The translations under genes were made by a program, and so were the position numbers. From the NCBI RefSeq assembly GCF_000264905.1, contig NW_006763132.1:2730023-2794022 (forward strand): a stretch of DNA of 64,000 bases, in the 5' to 3' direction. This DNA comes from Stereum hirsutum FP-91666 SS1. Its lineage: Eukaryota > Basidiomycota > Agaricomycetes > Russulales > Stereaceae. Every line of letters starts with the position of its first letter. The stretch's first letter is position 1. Below, in pieces: positions 36,785 to 50,114 of the stretch. The notes beneath the pieces are model-generated. The model did no database searches and was not told the origin of the DNA. It worked only from the letters and a program-made list of their open reading frames with translations.

Positions 36785-39700
36785 ATGGGTGAGTCTCCGT
36801 GCCTACCCACGCCAAGAGATCGAGAACTGACATCCACAAAACGCTACCGACTGCTTGGAACCGCAGCTTCACTTCCTGCCCCAACCCTCAACGTCTCTCC
36901 TCCATCCCCCGTTCACCAGTCCTTTTCGCCCCCGTCGCCCGTCGACGGCTATCCCGCGACGTCAGACACACATAAACCCCTTGTTGAAGACCAGTCCAAA
37001 CGCGGCATGAAGAGTATGTTCCGGAGATCAGGTATGTTCGAACGACAGCACACTCCCTACCAACCGACCATGCCTCCCTTCAACCTCGCTCACTTTCCCT
37101 TCCTTCCTTTCATTTTCCTTTCACGACTTGAAGCACGAGACGGAGAGAAGTCAGAACAAGACCTCCGTCCGTCAACACCAAAGTCAGAGAAGAAGAGGGG
37201 CTGTGGGTCGTGGTGCGGTGACCTCATGAGACGACATAGACGAGAGAAACCGATAGGTGCAGCGCCGGGTATACGAGATAGTCTGTTAGCAATCCTGAAA
37301 ACATCATGTACGTCCTCGTCGCCCTCACCCTCCTCCTGTCCCGTCTCTCGCAGAGTCGACTAGCACCCTCGACTGACCGAGAATCCGTCCATTAACGTTT
37401 CTGTAGGGCTAAACCTTCTCCTCGTGTTCATTCCGCTATCCGTGCGTGTATTCCGTGCCTTTCCCTCGTTCCTTTCACTCCTCCCATCTCCGCTCCCGTG
37501 ACGCGGAACTGACGTCGTGTCGATGGAATACTATAGTGGGCGTTCAACTTCGCCATGCCCGATTCGTACACTCTTGTTTTCGTCTGTGAGTCTCCCGATC
37601 GGGCTCCACTTCCACTATGACGCGTTCTGTTTTCTGAGACTCTGACCGCTTTTGCCCCTTTCAGTCTCGTTCCTTGCGATAATTCCGCTTGCCAAGGTGA
37701 GCATCCGTCATCACCTGTCCTTTCATCTCCATCCGCATCTTGCATCTCCATATCCATCTTTGCTGCCCCTCGAATTGATATGTCTGACTTTTCTTTTCTT
37801 TTGTTGTGATTGTGTCATGGTTGTGATTGTGTCATGGTTGTGTTTGTGATTGATTGTGTCATGGAATGGATAGCTCCTGGCATTCGCGACAGATGAGCTT
37901 TCGATGCGGGTAGGTCAGACGTTGGCTGGGTTGTTGAATGCTACGCTCGGGAATGCGTGAGTTTCTCCTCTGTTCTTTGTTTTCTGTTTCATGCCGTGGT
38001 TCCATTCATCCATCCCTTTCATCTCTCCTCTGATCCCGTCGAATTCCATTCCGCCCCGATATACAACTCCCCCTTCTCTCTTCCCGCTGTTTCTGCGTCT
38101 CATATCCCATCTCTCACTTCTCTCGACCTGTCTATCCGTCTCTGTGCTAACAATATTGGATGTTCGTGCGTCTAGCGTCGAATTGATCGTAGCTGTACGT
38201 CTCTCCATCCATCCCATCCACCCATCCCGCCTATCATCCCACAACTCCTCCCGCGGGATTTTTGTGTTTGTGATATCTGACCCCAGTGCTTGATATATAT
38301 GTATACAGATCCTGGCACTCATCAAATGCGAGCTTACGATCGTACAGTCTTCACGTGAGTCGTTCTTTTCAGCTTTCTTTCTCTTGTTCTTCTCTTGGTG
38401 TTTGAGCGGTTCCACTGGGGCTTGCGTCGTACACTCGGTTTCACACTCGTATCGTGTGACAATCGGTCGGGTGATTTATAACCTCAGCTGTGAGACGAGA
38501 CGATCAAGCATAGCGGCTGAGACGGTCGGTCGGTGTTCGTGTCGCCCTCGTGGCTATACCATGGACGACCGGACACAGAGAACGGCACCATTGCGTGACC
38601 CATCATATCATATCATATCATACGACGTCGGGTCTCGTTGGCAGGACACTTGTTCTGAGTCTCAGTTCGTCCCGAACGCCGCTGGGCTGTGCTCCAACTT
38701 CAAGCTCGGTGACTACAACTGGGTTGAGTGTCAAATGCTAAATCTTAAACACTGCACCTTTCTGCCCGTCGTTCCCGATGTGGATATCCGGTTTTTGAGT
38801 TCGAACGAGGTTGTATGCCAAGTTATGTCTCGATTCGGGTATTAGGCTTGGCGCCGTCATCTGTTGTGGTTATCGGTTGGGCGTGATGTGGCGTCGTTCG
38901 CTTTGGGGTCTGGTTCGACCTGGTTTGCTTGCCTCACTTGCCCTCGCTCCTCACATCCAAGTACAGCTTTCCAGCAACTCCAATGCCACTCAGTGTCGAA
39001 GGTTGAGGGAGGGTTGGGTTGGGCACCGGGCACCGTGAGGTGTCGCTGCGTTCATGGGACATGGGGACCCTCGAAATAAATTACGAGGGTGGTGGTCCGA
39101 TGTGCCCACTCTGCACAGCCTTATTGACAGCCTGCGTGCGTGCAGTTCGCCGTGCACGGCGCACCTCCAGGGAAAATGGGTTCTCGTGCTGGGCCGCAGT
39201 AAGTACGATAGTGCATGCACGAGGCTGGGAATTTGCGGGATTTTTGGTTGTTGTTGTTGTTGTGATACGATTTTTACTAGGCTACTGCTGTTCGTGAGGA
39301 TTTTTTACTGAAATTTTCGTCTTTTTTTCGTCCATTATGCAGTCGTCGGCTCCATCCTCAGTAACTTGCGTAAGTCCCACCCTCTTATTCCTTCCCACCT
39401 CACCGCTCATTCATTCCTTCGTTCATTCATACGTCACGTCACACAACAGTCCTCGTGCTCGGCATGTGTTTCTTCGCCGGCGGGACGCGGTTCTCCGAGC
39501 AAGGTTTCGGTCTGAGCGCGACGCAGCTCAATTCGTCGTTGCTCACGCTCAGCGTGATCGCGGTGCTGTTGCCCGCTGCGTTCCATTCTGCGGTGACGCC
39601 GCTTAATAGGTACGTTTTCTCTCTCTCCCTTGTGTCTTGTCACAGAAAGAGGATTGGCAAGGAAAGGGACTGATAGTTTGTGGTTTTTGGTAGCTCGGAG

Positions 39701-40888
39701 ACGGACCCGCTTACGGATGCTCAGGAGGGCAAGGATATTCTTTCGATCAGTCATGGAGTTGCGATTATCTTGCTTTTCAGTGTGTATTCCACAACTGCCC
39801 TCAGCAGCTGGGGATTAGTCCTAATCTATTGTTTCCAGTCTACGGCTGCTACATCTACTTCCAACTCTTCTCGCACAGGGCCCTCTACGAAGACGATCAC
39901 CCCAATGTCCTCGCCACGATCCCCTACCCGAACCACGTAGACCGCATGAAGAAACACAAGAAATCGGCTTCATCGCGCGCCGCGACGCCCGTCCCCGGAG
40001 ATCGCGAAGGCGCTCCTTCTCCCTCTCCTACCCACCCCACTCACGGCTCCGTCCCAAGCACGCCCAACGGAACGACCACGGCTCTCGCGGGCCCGTCTGC
40101 TGACATGAAGGAAACGGACAGACAGTCTTTGGGGAGACAGAGTCTCGGAGTCCCGGGGAGCGTGAACGGACATGCGAATGGAATCGGAGGGTCGGTGCCG
40201 GTGGGCGATGTGGAGAGCGCGATGATGGTTGGTGAGGAGGAGGACGAGGAGGAGGAGAAGCCGATGATGAGTGTGCCGATGACGATTGCGCTGCTTGCTG
40301 TTGTGACTGTGCTCGTCGCGGTCACGGCGGAGTGGCTGGTGGATTCGATTAATGGGCTTGTGGATCAGGGTGGGATTAGCAGGGAGTTTGTGGGATTGAT
40401 TTTGTTGCCGATTGTGGGGAATGCGGCGGAGCATGTTACGGCTGTTACGGTCTCGGTGAAGGATAAGCTGACGCTTTCGCTTGGGGTTGCTGTTGGGTCG
40501 AGTATCGTGAGTCTCCTCTCGCATAATCTCTCCTTTGGTGTCGGCTAACGATTTTTGGTGATGACAGCAAATTGCACTCTTCGTGATCCCGTTCATCGTC
40601 ACCCTCGGATGGATGATGGGCAAGCCGCTCACGCTCCTCTTCGACCCGTTCGAGTCGATCGTGCTCTTCCTTGCAGTTCTTACCGTGAACTACGTCGTAC
40701 AGGACGGAAAGTCAAATTGGCTAGAGGGAATGATTCTTATGTGTAAGCCTCACCTCCTTGTTCCTTGAAATCAGGACATCAGTGCTAATTACTGTTGTGC
40801 TACAGGTCTCTATGTGATCATCGCCGTCGTGTTCTGGTTCTACCCAGGATCGGATCCGGCCGGTGTTCTTGCGTCGTGCACCACATGA
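36785..40888 (+). CDS. VCX1-like: Vacuolar Ca2+/H+ exchanger, CAX family (Vcx1-like)
   Basis: Fifteen exons in phase: 36785-36788, 36867-37031, 37134-37307, 37407-37441, 37537-37585, 37665-37696, 37874-37956, 38176-38194, 38309-38354, 39343-39369, 39450-39609, 39694-39779, 39839-40506, 40568-40742, 40806-40888; 601 residues. Both alpha repeats that form the ion path are present: GNAVELIVAILALIKCELTI and GNAAEHVTAVTVSVKDKLTL. Also seen are SILSNLLLVLGMCFFAGGTR, LNSSLLTLSVIAVLLPAAFH, an acidic loop (EEEDEEEEK) before TM7, and a hydrophobic C terminus (FWFYPGSDP). The family moves Ca2+ into the vacuole in exchange for H+. The 4-nt first coding exon rests on a strong GTGAGT donor; without it the frame also stays open. 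Intron 9 (38355-39342) is 988 nt, far above the others. Confidence 0.93.
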
Positions 40889-41982
40889 GCTCTTCTCTAG
40901 TTTTCTTCTCCGTTCCTACGCTTTTTCTTCGTCTGCAGCAGTCTCCAGTTCCGTCTCCAGTCTTTTCATTCCCGCGCCGTACTCGCAACATACTCCATCA
41001 GAGACGTCTCGCTCAATTTCGTCTCAAGAGGAGTATACACGGCCAACCTCTTTTCGGTTCACTCTCTCCCTTCGGTGCGCTTCCCGGTCGGTCGACGAGC
41101 CTAATCAGACAAATCGATCGGTCGGTGTTGTTGATTTATATGCTTCTCCTCGGTTCTCCAGACAGAATCCCACCATTTTTTCTTGCCTCTTAACGTATCA
41201 GGAGGGTGTCGCGGTATTTGGTATTCACAATCGGAAGAGAAAGAAGTACTGTAGCCCGTCTCCCATGATATCTGTTTTTCTGCCCTCCTCCCCTCGCCTC
41301 CCCTCGCCTCCCCTCATCTACACACACACACACACACACAGATCTCTACCTCACCTCTCTTTTTTTGCGACCTTTTTACTTGTCGGCCCTCCTTCTCTCG
41401 ACATTGCGGACGCGGACGAACAATCTTTACAAACTTATACCCCCCTCTCCTGAGGCTCCTGCCCATCTCCATTCATGTTCGCCCGTGCCATGGCTGGTGA
41501 CGGGGAGGGGAATAACTAGTAGTAGTACTGCGCCGTGTTATTTTAATCACGTACTTCTTTTTCTTGTTTATTACTCGCATACACATACGTCCGTTCAGTC
41601 CGTGATCACTTACTTACGCAGCGGATTGAGTACAGACAGACAGATATATAAGTATGTATCCCACCCGAGTCGTTCTTTAGTATCACAATCAATATTCAAG
41701 GAGGAACATTACACTGCATGGTATGGACATGGCGCAAGTCGGAGTCGGTCGACATCGAAAAGACAAAAGAAACCCACAACCTATCTTTCCATACACAATC
41801 CGGCTATTGACCTTGCTGGTCCCAGTCGTTGTAAGTCGTTGTACTGTAAGCTGTCTGTCCCAGCTGCGGGCCTGATCCCCACGATCGCTACGTCCAGTTC
41901 ATACACACAATATAATACAGTTCTTATCATTCCACAGTTGTACTCCTGGACTATAGCATGTGACCCTGCCTGAGAGCTACTC
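40889..41982. other. Convergent 3' UTRs; (AC)n microsatellite
   Basis: C/T-rich DNA follows the exchanger gene. An (AC)n run lies at about 41320-41341 and a CCCTCGCCT-type short repeat just before it. The right end is the 3' UTR of the oxidoreductase on the opposite strand. No gene is supported. Confidence 0.4.
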
Positions 41983-43376
41983 CTAGACGATTTTCACAAC
42001 GATCTTCCCCGAATGCTGCCCCTTCCCGAGAAATTTGATCGCTTCCGGCGTCTCCTCGAACGGAAACACTCTATCCACGTGAGGTCTCAAGCCCTTCGTC
42101 TCTACGAATCGAACGAATTCTTCTAGGATCTGTTTCGAGCCCGGGTAAATCCCTCTGTGATATAAATGAGAGCAGTCAGACGCAGAAAGACGCAGAGTTG
42201 ATTGATTATATGTAGATGACAAGCCGAGGAAGAGGACTGACCGTAAAGTAGCACCCTTGATGAGCGTGAGCATCGGCACGTCTGGACGGACTTTGGGCTC
42301 GCCGCCGAGGAAACCGATGCAGTGGATGGTGCCGCCGTACGATACGCTATTGAAGCATTTCTCGATCTCGTTGATGCCGACATTGTCGAATATGTGGTGA
42401 GCTCCGCGCCCGCCGGTTAACTGATGTTCATCAGTTGGTTGGTGGCATGGTCAGAAAGGATGGAGACAGATGAGAGTGCCAAACGCACCTCGAGGACGAC
42501 TTTGTCCCAGTCCGGATGCGTCTTGTAATTGATAGTATGCGTGGCACCGAGCCTTTTCGCTAGCTGAGTGTGAGGCCGGGCATGAGGCGTCTAGTCAGAT
42601 ATAGGACGTGAAAAGGGGATGCTCACCTCAAGCTTCTCGTCGGAGCTCGACGTGATGATTGTCTACGATAGAATGAGACTTTCGTCAACGACAGCGTATG
42701 AAGGTAGTTCGACAACATTGGGATAACCTACCTTAGCACCCGCAGCACTAGCAATCATCAAGCCCGTCATCGAGACACCACCTGTTCCTTGCAGGAGCAC
42801 AGTTTCGCCCGGCATCAGTGGCTTGCCACCGAATAGAGCATTCCACGCCGTGCATCCTGTGGCAGGTAAGGTTGCACCTTCTTCATAGCTCAGATGTGCC
42901 GGAATTGGAATGAGTGTCGTAGTCTTGAAAACTCGATATTCCTGGAGAACGCCGTCGACATGACCACCCAAAACCTCGTCTAAGAGTCGTATTAGCCAAA
43001 ATATGCACTGCAGAGCGTACTGGGGTATGGACTTGGGATTGGACGTACTAGACTCTGGTACCCCGTAGAGATGCCTCTGATCAACGGCAGCGATCACCTT
43101 GTCACCAACCTTCCACTCGTGCACTTCCTCTCCAAGAGCCACAACTTCACCAGCTAAGTCACTCCCGAGGACGACGTCATCTTTGATCGACAAAGGATAG
43201 AGGCCATTGACGATGGCGAAATCTCGGTAATTGAGAGATACGGCATGGATGCGGACGAGGACCTCATGGGCTCGAGGAGCTGGTACCGGGCCAGTACGTC
43301 TCGAGATACCATTCTGGAGGTTTCCAGAAGAGGATTTGGAGAAGATGAAAGCGGTGTTTTGAGATGCGGAGGACAT
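41983..43376 (-). CDS. Medium-chain (MDR) NAD(P)-dependent oxidoreductase
   Basis: Six exons in phase (read 43376 to 41983): 43049-43376, 42732-42979, 42627-42662, 42489-42563, 42242-42420, 41983-42154; 345 residues. Family signs are the GroES-like half (GSDLAGEVVALGEEVHEWKV then GDKVIA), LPATGCTAWNALFGGKPL, the nucleotide-binding GTGGVSMTGLMIASAAGAK, and the end of the Rossmann half (HIFDNVG, TIHCIGFLGG). The fungal subgroup is usually called zinc-type alcohol dehydrogenase-like, yet neither the catalytic zinc ligands nor the four-cysteine structural zinc loop are seen, so it is closer to quinone oxidoreductases. The substrate is unknown. Probably cytosolic; no targeting signal visible. The ATG at 43376 was chosen; the frame upstream has no other ATG. 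Confidence 0.9.
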
Positions 43377-44385
43377 AGCAAGTGTATGAGATGGTGAGTG
43401 AATACTCCTTGGGACGTTCACTTCGAAAGTGGCCGCTGCAGTCGATACAGGATGGCCGGCCGTCTTTTATACCCAGCCAAAAAGCATTCTTCTGAGAAGA
43501 GATGTTTATCCATGAGTGGTTTGAGAGTGAGTTGTCCGAGCCAGTTTCTCAAGCCTTCCTTCCTTCCGGCGACTTTGTCAGCAAGTTGGATGAGCAAGCG
43601 ATCCAAGTCCGAGTCGGAGAAGCTTTAGTTATACCGCTAGGCGTCGAATGGCGCTACACAGGTAGCTGGCAAACGGTGTCCTGGAATGCAAGTGATCCTG
43701 GAAGTCGAATCCTGACCACTGAGGGCACAATAGCGACAAACATTTTTTAGTCCAGGCGCTGGTCCCGATATATTTTATTACGTGTTGAACGAAGAGGGGA
43801 CCAGAGATGCGAGCGAGTGTACTGAAACCTTAAGTCTTCTACTAAGCACAGACAAATGTGACAGAACTATCAGAAGGCAACGGTGGACACATGCTGACAG
43901 CGTCGGAGTGAAAGACAAAAAAGGAACAGCTAAATTCGACACCAAAATCAAGCCTCCGGCAGATTCCGAAGAAGTGTGGCACTGGTTCATCTACAACAAA
44001 TTTCCCGATACTTTTTCTCTGGGACCTGTCTTCTCAAGGGTTTTCTGGATATGGATTGTTTTTGCTCTAGAGAAACCACAGAGTGAACTCTACGATACTC
44101 GTGCAATAGGAGGCAGGACGAATTCGTAGTCTGGCTCAGAAGCCCTGTGATGGCAACTTAGTGATTTGGAGAGAAGGGACGAAACAAGAGTTCATACTAT
44201 GAAGTCAAGTATGGATAAAAGTACATGTACAGCGTGATAGACTCCAGAGTTACAAGGTATACAGAAAATAAATTCAGGAGTGTGAGCACTGGAAACCATT
44301 GAGGACCCCGAGTAAATAGCCTGTGGACCGTCCACAGGCTGTCGATCAATAGCTATATGTAGGGCAGTGTCCTGATTCAGAGTCC
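43377..44385. other. Intergenic; one unsupported 115-codon frame
   Basis: A plus-strand frame at 43782-44129 has no recognisable domain. The left part is the promoter of the MDR gene and the right part (about 44150-44385) the 3' UTR of the multifunctional enzyme. Confidence 0.35.
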
Positions 44386-47300
44386 TTACAACTTAGCCTT
44401 CACCGCCGACTCTGCCAGCGTAGCCGCCGCCGCCGCCAACACCGTGGTCCCGCGCTCCTTGACCTTCGTTTCTATATAAATCCATACCAATCGTTGTACT
44501 CAGCACAGCTCTCGGACGGACAAGTGAAGGGGATGCGGAAGATGTAGGATACTGGGTATAAGACATAAAAAAAGGACGTACGGAAAATGACCTTATCGCC
44601 CTCCTTCCACATCTCAGTAACGAGCGTCTCGCCGGGATACACGACGCCCGCAAATCTGCGGCCAGCCAAAAATAGATCAGTCCAAGTTCAGGATCGGAAC
44701 CTCAAGGGCGACATTTCCACCGAGATGAATCGTGCTTACCGGACTTTGATATCCTTGAAGGCGCCGAACGTCTTGACTACATGCTTACCAGAAATACCCA
44801 TCGAGCAGAGCCCTAGATAGTGCCAAACCCAACACGACAATGACGTTAGCAGAGTCGCTCAATGGTTCGGTTTTGGTAGGTTAGTTGACATCACAAGAAG
44901 GCTCGAAAGGTTAAATAGCGAGGAGACCATATGTGATGTGATGATGCATGCATGGAAGATAGAAGACGGCCCACGGGGGATAAACCGGCAATAGACGCTC
45001 ACCGTGCAGGATTGGTTTGTCGAATCCGCCTACTGCCGCGAACTCGGGAAGTATCTGTGTACGGGTAAAAAAAAAAATAGGTCATGAACGAAGATGAGTA
45101 CAGCATATTGACAAAACGAAGGAGGTTGACGAACGTGTAACGGGTTGTAATCGCCACTCAATCTGCGCATGGCGATGATAAGAGCAACAAAAGGGCATAA
45201 AGTACATCAGTTGGTGTACTTGGGTCGCGAAAATGGACTGGCGAGAAGGATGAAAGAAACGTACCGGTATAGGGCAGCTTGCGACGTCGTAGTCTTCTCT
45301 TCAATAACCGCATCAGGCTGACGCTTAGGTGGTGTATTCGCAGCGGAAGCCGGTCCGCGGTCTGTTAGTTACATTGCAACCAAACCACACCAAGACAATC
45401 AGCGACTCGTTCACCGCGCGTACTCAGGAAGAGATAGGCCGACAGAAAAAGTGAGGTGCGTACCTTTACCAGTGCGCTTGCCTCCAAACCCGCCGGAACC
45501 ACGGATGAAGACCGTCGACTGGTTCTCGAAGATAACCTGACCGCTATGCTTATCCTTGGTCTGGACTATGGAAGTGACAGCCGCGGCCTTGCCCTTGTCC
45601 AGCACCTCCATCAACCTGGACGACGTACGCGAACCTCAGTCAACCACTGACACAGACTAAAGAGAAGGAAAGAGGGCAGGAGCGCAAGCAAAGGGTGGAC
45701 AAGGCCAATCACCTAGAGTCATTCACCAAATCTCCACTCGTCGGTATCGGTGCCTTAATCGCGAGGTACTGCTCCCCGTGCAACAACTTCGCTGGGTTGA
45801 AATCCGGCAGCCAATCCAACGACAACCCTGCGCTCGCCAAAAACTGTGGGATCACACCGAACGTAGGCAGCGCTCCAAAACTGTCATGGCCCTCGTACGT
45901 CCACTGGAGCTCTTTCTCTGTCGCGCCGATCCCGAGGTTGTAGAGGATGACGTCACGCTCTGTGTAGTTGTATTCGGTCGGTTCCGCGACAGATGCTTTG
46001 GCTTCTTTGACGAGGTCTGAGTCTTCGGGGTCGGCGTAGGAATCATCAGAGTAGCCTTCGTTGCCGAAGTTGGCCATCATCTGAGAGTAACAAGGTAGTG
46101 CATGAGTACGAGATCGACTATGTCACTGAGAGAGATGTGGTGGCGTACCATTTCCATTCCCTCCTGAGTAGATGAAGGGTTGGTCGCTCGCCCATCATCT
46201 GTTGCACCACCAGTCAGCTCTTTTTCCTAGTAATAATAGCCGGAACGACAAACCGAAGTTGGTGATAACATCCCACTTCGATAAAATAGCCTCTGGCGTC
46301 AACGGTTTCTTTACCGGGAAACCGTGTCCGCCAGCTTGCTGCCAACGAGTCTGAGCGGCCCAGCCTCCAGAGACTTCAAATAAAGAGCCCGTTGTGTCCT
46401 CGTTGTCTGTATAATGAGAGAAAAGACGGGTAAATTGACCAGATTCTGCATCATCTCGCTGGAGAGATGGGTTTTACCTGCGCTGGTGAGGTAACCGACG
46501 ATAGGAGCCACGTAGTCAGGCTGTTACATGGAAAGTGATTAGATCTCCTGCTCCATAGCATCATATAGGGAAACGACGGACCTTGAACGCATCCACCATC
46601 TCTTGCGGCCTATCCAGGTTGAGCATCACTACGATGATCATCGACGCTACTGCACACAACAAAAAGCGCACCAGATAGTCATAGTCATCGCAGTCCCTGC
46701 CGACGGCGCAAGAGTGTTGGCAAGGATATTATACTTCTTGCCCTCGATCGCCAACGTCCTTGTGAACCCGAGAATAGCAGCCTTAGCCGTCGAGTAATTC
46801 GCCTGACCGAAATTGCCATCTGCGAACACGAAGGGAAAGATACATGGATTAAGCATGGAGCGGTAGTCAATAGGTCATTATGATGCTTACAGATACCGAC
46901 ACCCGACGCCGTAGTCATGATCCTTCCATACTTCTGCTTCTGGAAGATGGGCCACACCGCTTTCGCACACTGCACAACGTCCAAGTTTAAGAAAGGAAAA
47001 CTCAAAGGAACAAAGACCGCGAGACACGAACCTTGAACGTCCCCCTCAAATGTACAGCAATAACCGCATCCCATTCTGCTTCCGACATAGCCGTGAAAGA
47101 CTTATCACGCAAGATCCCAGCATTAGCAACGAGGATATGTACGCCTCCAAAGGCGTCAAGCGCGGCTTTGACGATAGCGTCGCCGTCTTCGGCGGAACAA
47201 ACTGCTGCCATGGCTTTCCCGCCCGCTATTGTATAACCACACACGCAGAGTCAGTACAGTAACACAGTACGCCGATGAATTTCGAATACTAGGACACAGT

Positions 47301-49127
47301 AGAGGAAAACAAAAGACTTACCCTTCCGAATTTCGTCAACGACAGCCCCCGCGCCCTTCTCGCTGACGTCGTTCACGACGACATTTGCACCCAACCTAGC
47401 GTACATGAGCGCATAGGCCCTTCCGAGCCCGGCACCAGCACCAGTGATGATGGCGGTTTTGCCGTCGAAGCGAACTTCGGGACTTGACTGTTTGTTCGAA
47501 GGTTGGTTGCGTGCTGCTTTGAGCTTCTCCTATAGATCAGAGGGTCGAATTAGGTGGATGAAATGACAAGAGTCTTGAAGAGGGTGGGTACAGCGAAATA
47601 GATTGTGGTAGAGGATGACAGGAAGGCAAGGGAACGTAGCGGAAAGGAAACGTACGGTGATATTTCCGTCGGCCATACTTTGTGGGCTGTGATCATCCGA
47701 CGTTAGTTTCCGCTCTACTGTAGAAATCTAGAAGTGACCAATCCTACTGATCAGGGTTGGTGAAGTCCGTGATTTGCTCCCATCTTTCCTTGACCTATTG
47801 TACCAAAACGCAGACCGCAGCTAATGAGTACTCGCTAGAGCAAGTTCTATCAGCTTTTGCAATATATAAGGACGTACCGCAGAAGGCGTGAACGAAGCAT
47901 CCGTCTTGAAGATGGCGCCCTTCGTTCGTTCCCAGCGAATCTCAGACACATAGCCTGCGCCAACGACGAAGACTTTTCCGCTTGCGTCGGGGCTGTCAGG
48001 ATGTGTGACTGCAGCGACGAAAGGGGCTACGAAATCGGGCTTTTGTGACAGCATTCGAGAGTGGGCATGTGAAGATCAGAGCCAAGTCAGTAAAATGATT
48101 TATGAGTGTTCTGCACGAAGTGGATGGAAAGGAAGAATTGGACTCACCTTCAGGTTAGCGAGCATTTCTGGTGGCATTACGGTTTCAGTCATTGCTGAGG
48201 CAGCTATCTAGTGTGTACAAACAACGATAAGTGAGTTCAGTTCTCTCAAGCAATGGTAGGGAAGAGTGTTTACAGGTGCAATAGCGGTGGCTTTGATGTT
48301 ATATTTCTCTCCTTCCCTTGCCAGAGTCTTTGTGAACGCGACCAAACCCATCTTAGCAGCACTGTAATTCGCCTGTCCAAAGTTACCTGCAAGTAAAGAT
48401 GTATCAAGATTCCCCTCTTTCCCCACTGTCTGCGATTGATAGAGCAAAAAAATAGGAACATACCAAAGAGACCTGCAGCACTTGCGGTGTTGATGATGCG
48501 TCCGAACTTTTGCTTCCGGAAGATGGGCCACGCAGCCTTCGTACACGCGAAGGCTCCCTTGAGGTGAACTTCTTGAACCTGGTCCCATTCTTGGTCCGTC
48601 ATGTTCTTGAAGCTGAGTTATCATCACACAAGCATGGACATAAGTTTCATATATTTTATGAAGAAATTGGAAGGATGCTGTGGAGAATGGGATTAATGTA
48701 ACGAGCGCACGTACCCCTTGTCTCGCAGAATACCGGCGTTGTTAATCAATATGGTGACGGTCCCAAATGCATCGAGTGCTGTCTTGATAACGGCTACACC
48801 ATCCGTAGCAGAACCGATATTCGTAACTGCCTTCCCACCAGCTGTTCCGAAAACATGAGGTCATAGCGTTAGAACTAGGCAAGTCGTATAAGGCTTGGAC
48901 AGCATGACGCACCAGCCTTAATCTCATCAACGACTTTCTGGGCTGCTTGCTGGTTGAAGTCGTTCACTACAATGTTGGCCCCTCTCGATGCAAATAAAAG
49001 GGAGTACCTACACCAGTACTTGTAAGCAAATTATCGCAGCTCGAGTTGGCAATGGAACTCACGCTTTACCCAATCCACCGCCGGCACCGGTAACGACTAC
49101 GGTGTGTCCTTGAAATGATAGTGACAT
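44386..49127 (-). CDS. FOX2: Peroxisomal multifunctional beta-oxidation enzyme (MFE-2)
   Basis: Twenty-five exons keep phase throughout (first exon 49063-49127, last 44386-44471) and give 893 residues, the Fox2 length. Order: SDR domain A ([22 protein letters not shown] and YSAAK catalytic residues; about 1-300), SDR domain B ([22 protein letters not shown] and YSTAK; about 310-600), then a hot-dog 2-enoyl-CoA hydratase 2 with [12 protein letters not shown], whose Asp and His are catalytic, and [14 protein letters not shown]. The enzyme hydrates trans-2-enoyl-CoA and oxidises the (3R)-hydroxyacyl-CoA in peroxisomes. The last exon, read in the spliced frame, ends in AKL, a peroxisomal PTS1; the unspliced frame hides this. 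In domain B an Ala replaces the first Asn of the usual NNAG motif. Short exons (28, 28, 31 nt) are supported by conserved protein sequence. Confidence 0.95.
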
Positions 49128-50114
49128 GCTCGACGATGATACAAGTGAAGATGTGGAGGGAGAGGACAAGTTGGGGGGATCGTTGCAGCGCCGTGACCGC
49201 TGTAAGTAGTTTGAGGTGGCCGGAGCATGTGAATTCGAATTTACCCCGCGAAGACGCGTCGCGCGCCACACGTGAAACTCTTTGTACGCGTTCGGTGGCT
49301 CCGCATCTCCTGCTCGCCACATGCATATTATTATCAGCCCTTGTTTTCTGCCGTCACTGAGCTCATGTTTTGTCCACCGTCCACTACTTCTCCCTGGTCT
49401 TTTTGGCGACAAGGTTTATGATCATGAATTCGCGTTCAAACCGTTGGTGAGTGGGTAGTTAGTATGCAGCCACGTGAGAAGTTGCCAGTACGGCCCCTGG
49501 GGGCTACTGATCGTTGAGCAGAATCATACGCTCTTAATCTCAGCGATCCATCTGCATACGACTCCCTCACGACGCTAGTGAAACGCCAGGATGTGTTGTG
49601 ATGCGAAATTTTGACCTCAGGAACTGAGGGACATTGAAGGCAACCGTGCCGCTGCAAAAAGTTCAATACGTAAACGGCAAATTTCGAGTGGCATTCATGT
49701 TACCTCCGAGATGTCGTTCCCTCCCTCCTCCCCTCTCCTCTGTAAATCAGCGTTGGTTCACACTGAGCTACGTCACGAAAATTCCCTCATTTTCGTCCGC
49801 TGAGCTGCGCTGGAGTATCGTCTCAGCGTGATATTGACAGTTGTGGGTGTCAATTACTCACTTGCGCGCCATGGCATCATTCAATTGAGTTGATTTTTTT
49901 TACTAGCGTCTGAAAGATCTCCGTTGTTGATGGCACTACGTGATGCCATTTCTTCTGCATCATCCCACGGTCTCTTAACCAGAATCGTGACGTCGACGAG
50001 GACCTTTTGGAGAGACCGCCGCCGCTTCGAACTTTCCTTCCCCTTTCCTCCCTTCCATTGGCATCCCCACCGCTGTCATCGTGTTAGAGTTTGTGCAGCT
50101 CAAAACATACGCGG
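49128..50114. other. Divergent promoter region between MFE-2 and the PAS protein gene
   Basis: 987 bases between the two ATGs. No open frame with recognisable content. Both genes probably draw their promoters from here. The sequence CACGTG-like motifs expected for known regulators were not confirmed. Confidence 0.4.

Noticed and set aside
43782..44129. 115-codon plus-strand frame
   Set aside because: No family resemblance and no splice partners; lies in the MDR/MFE-2 intergenic region.
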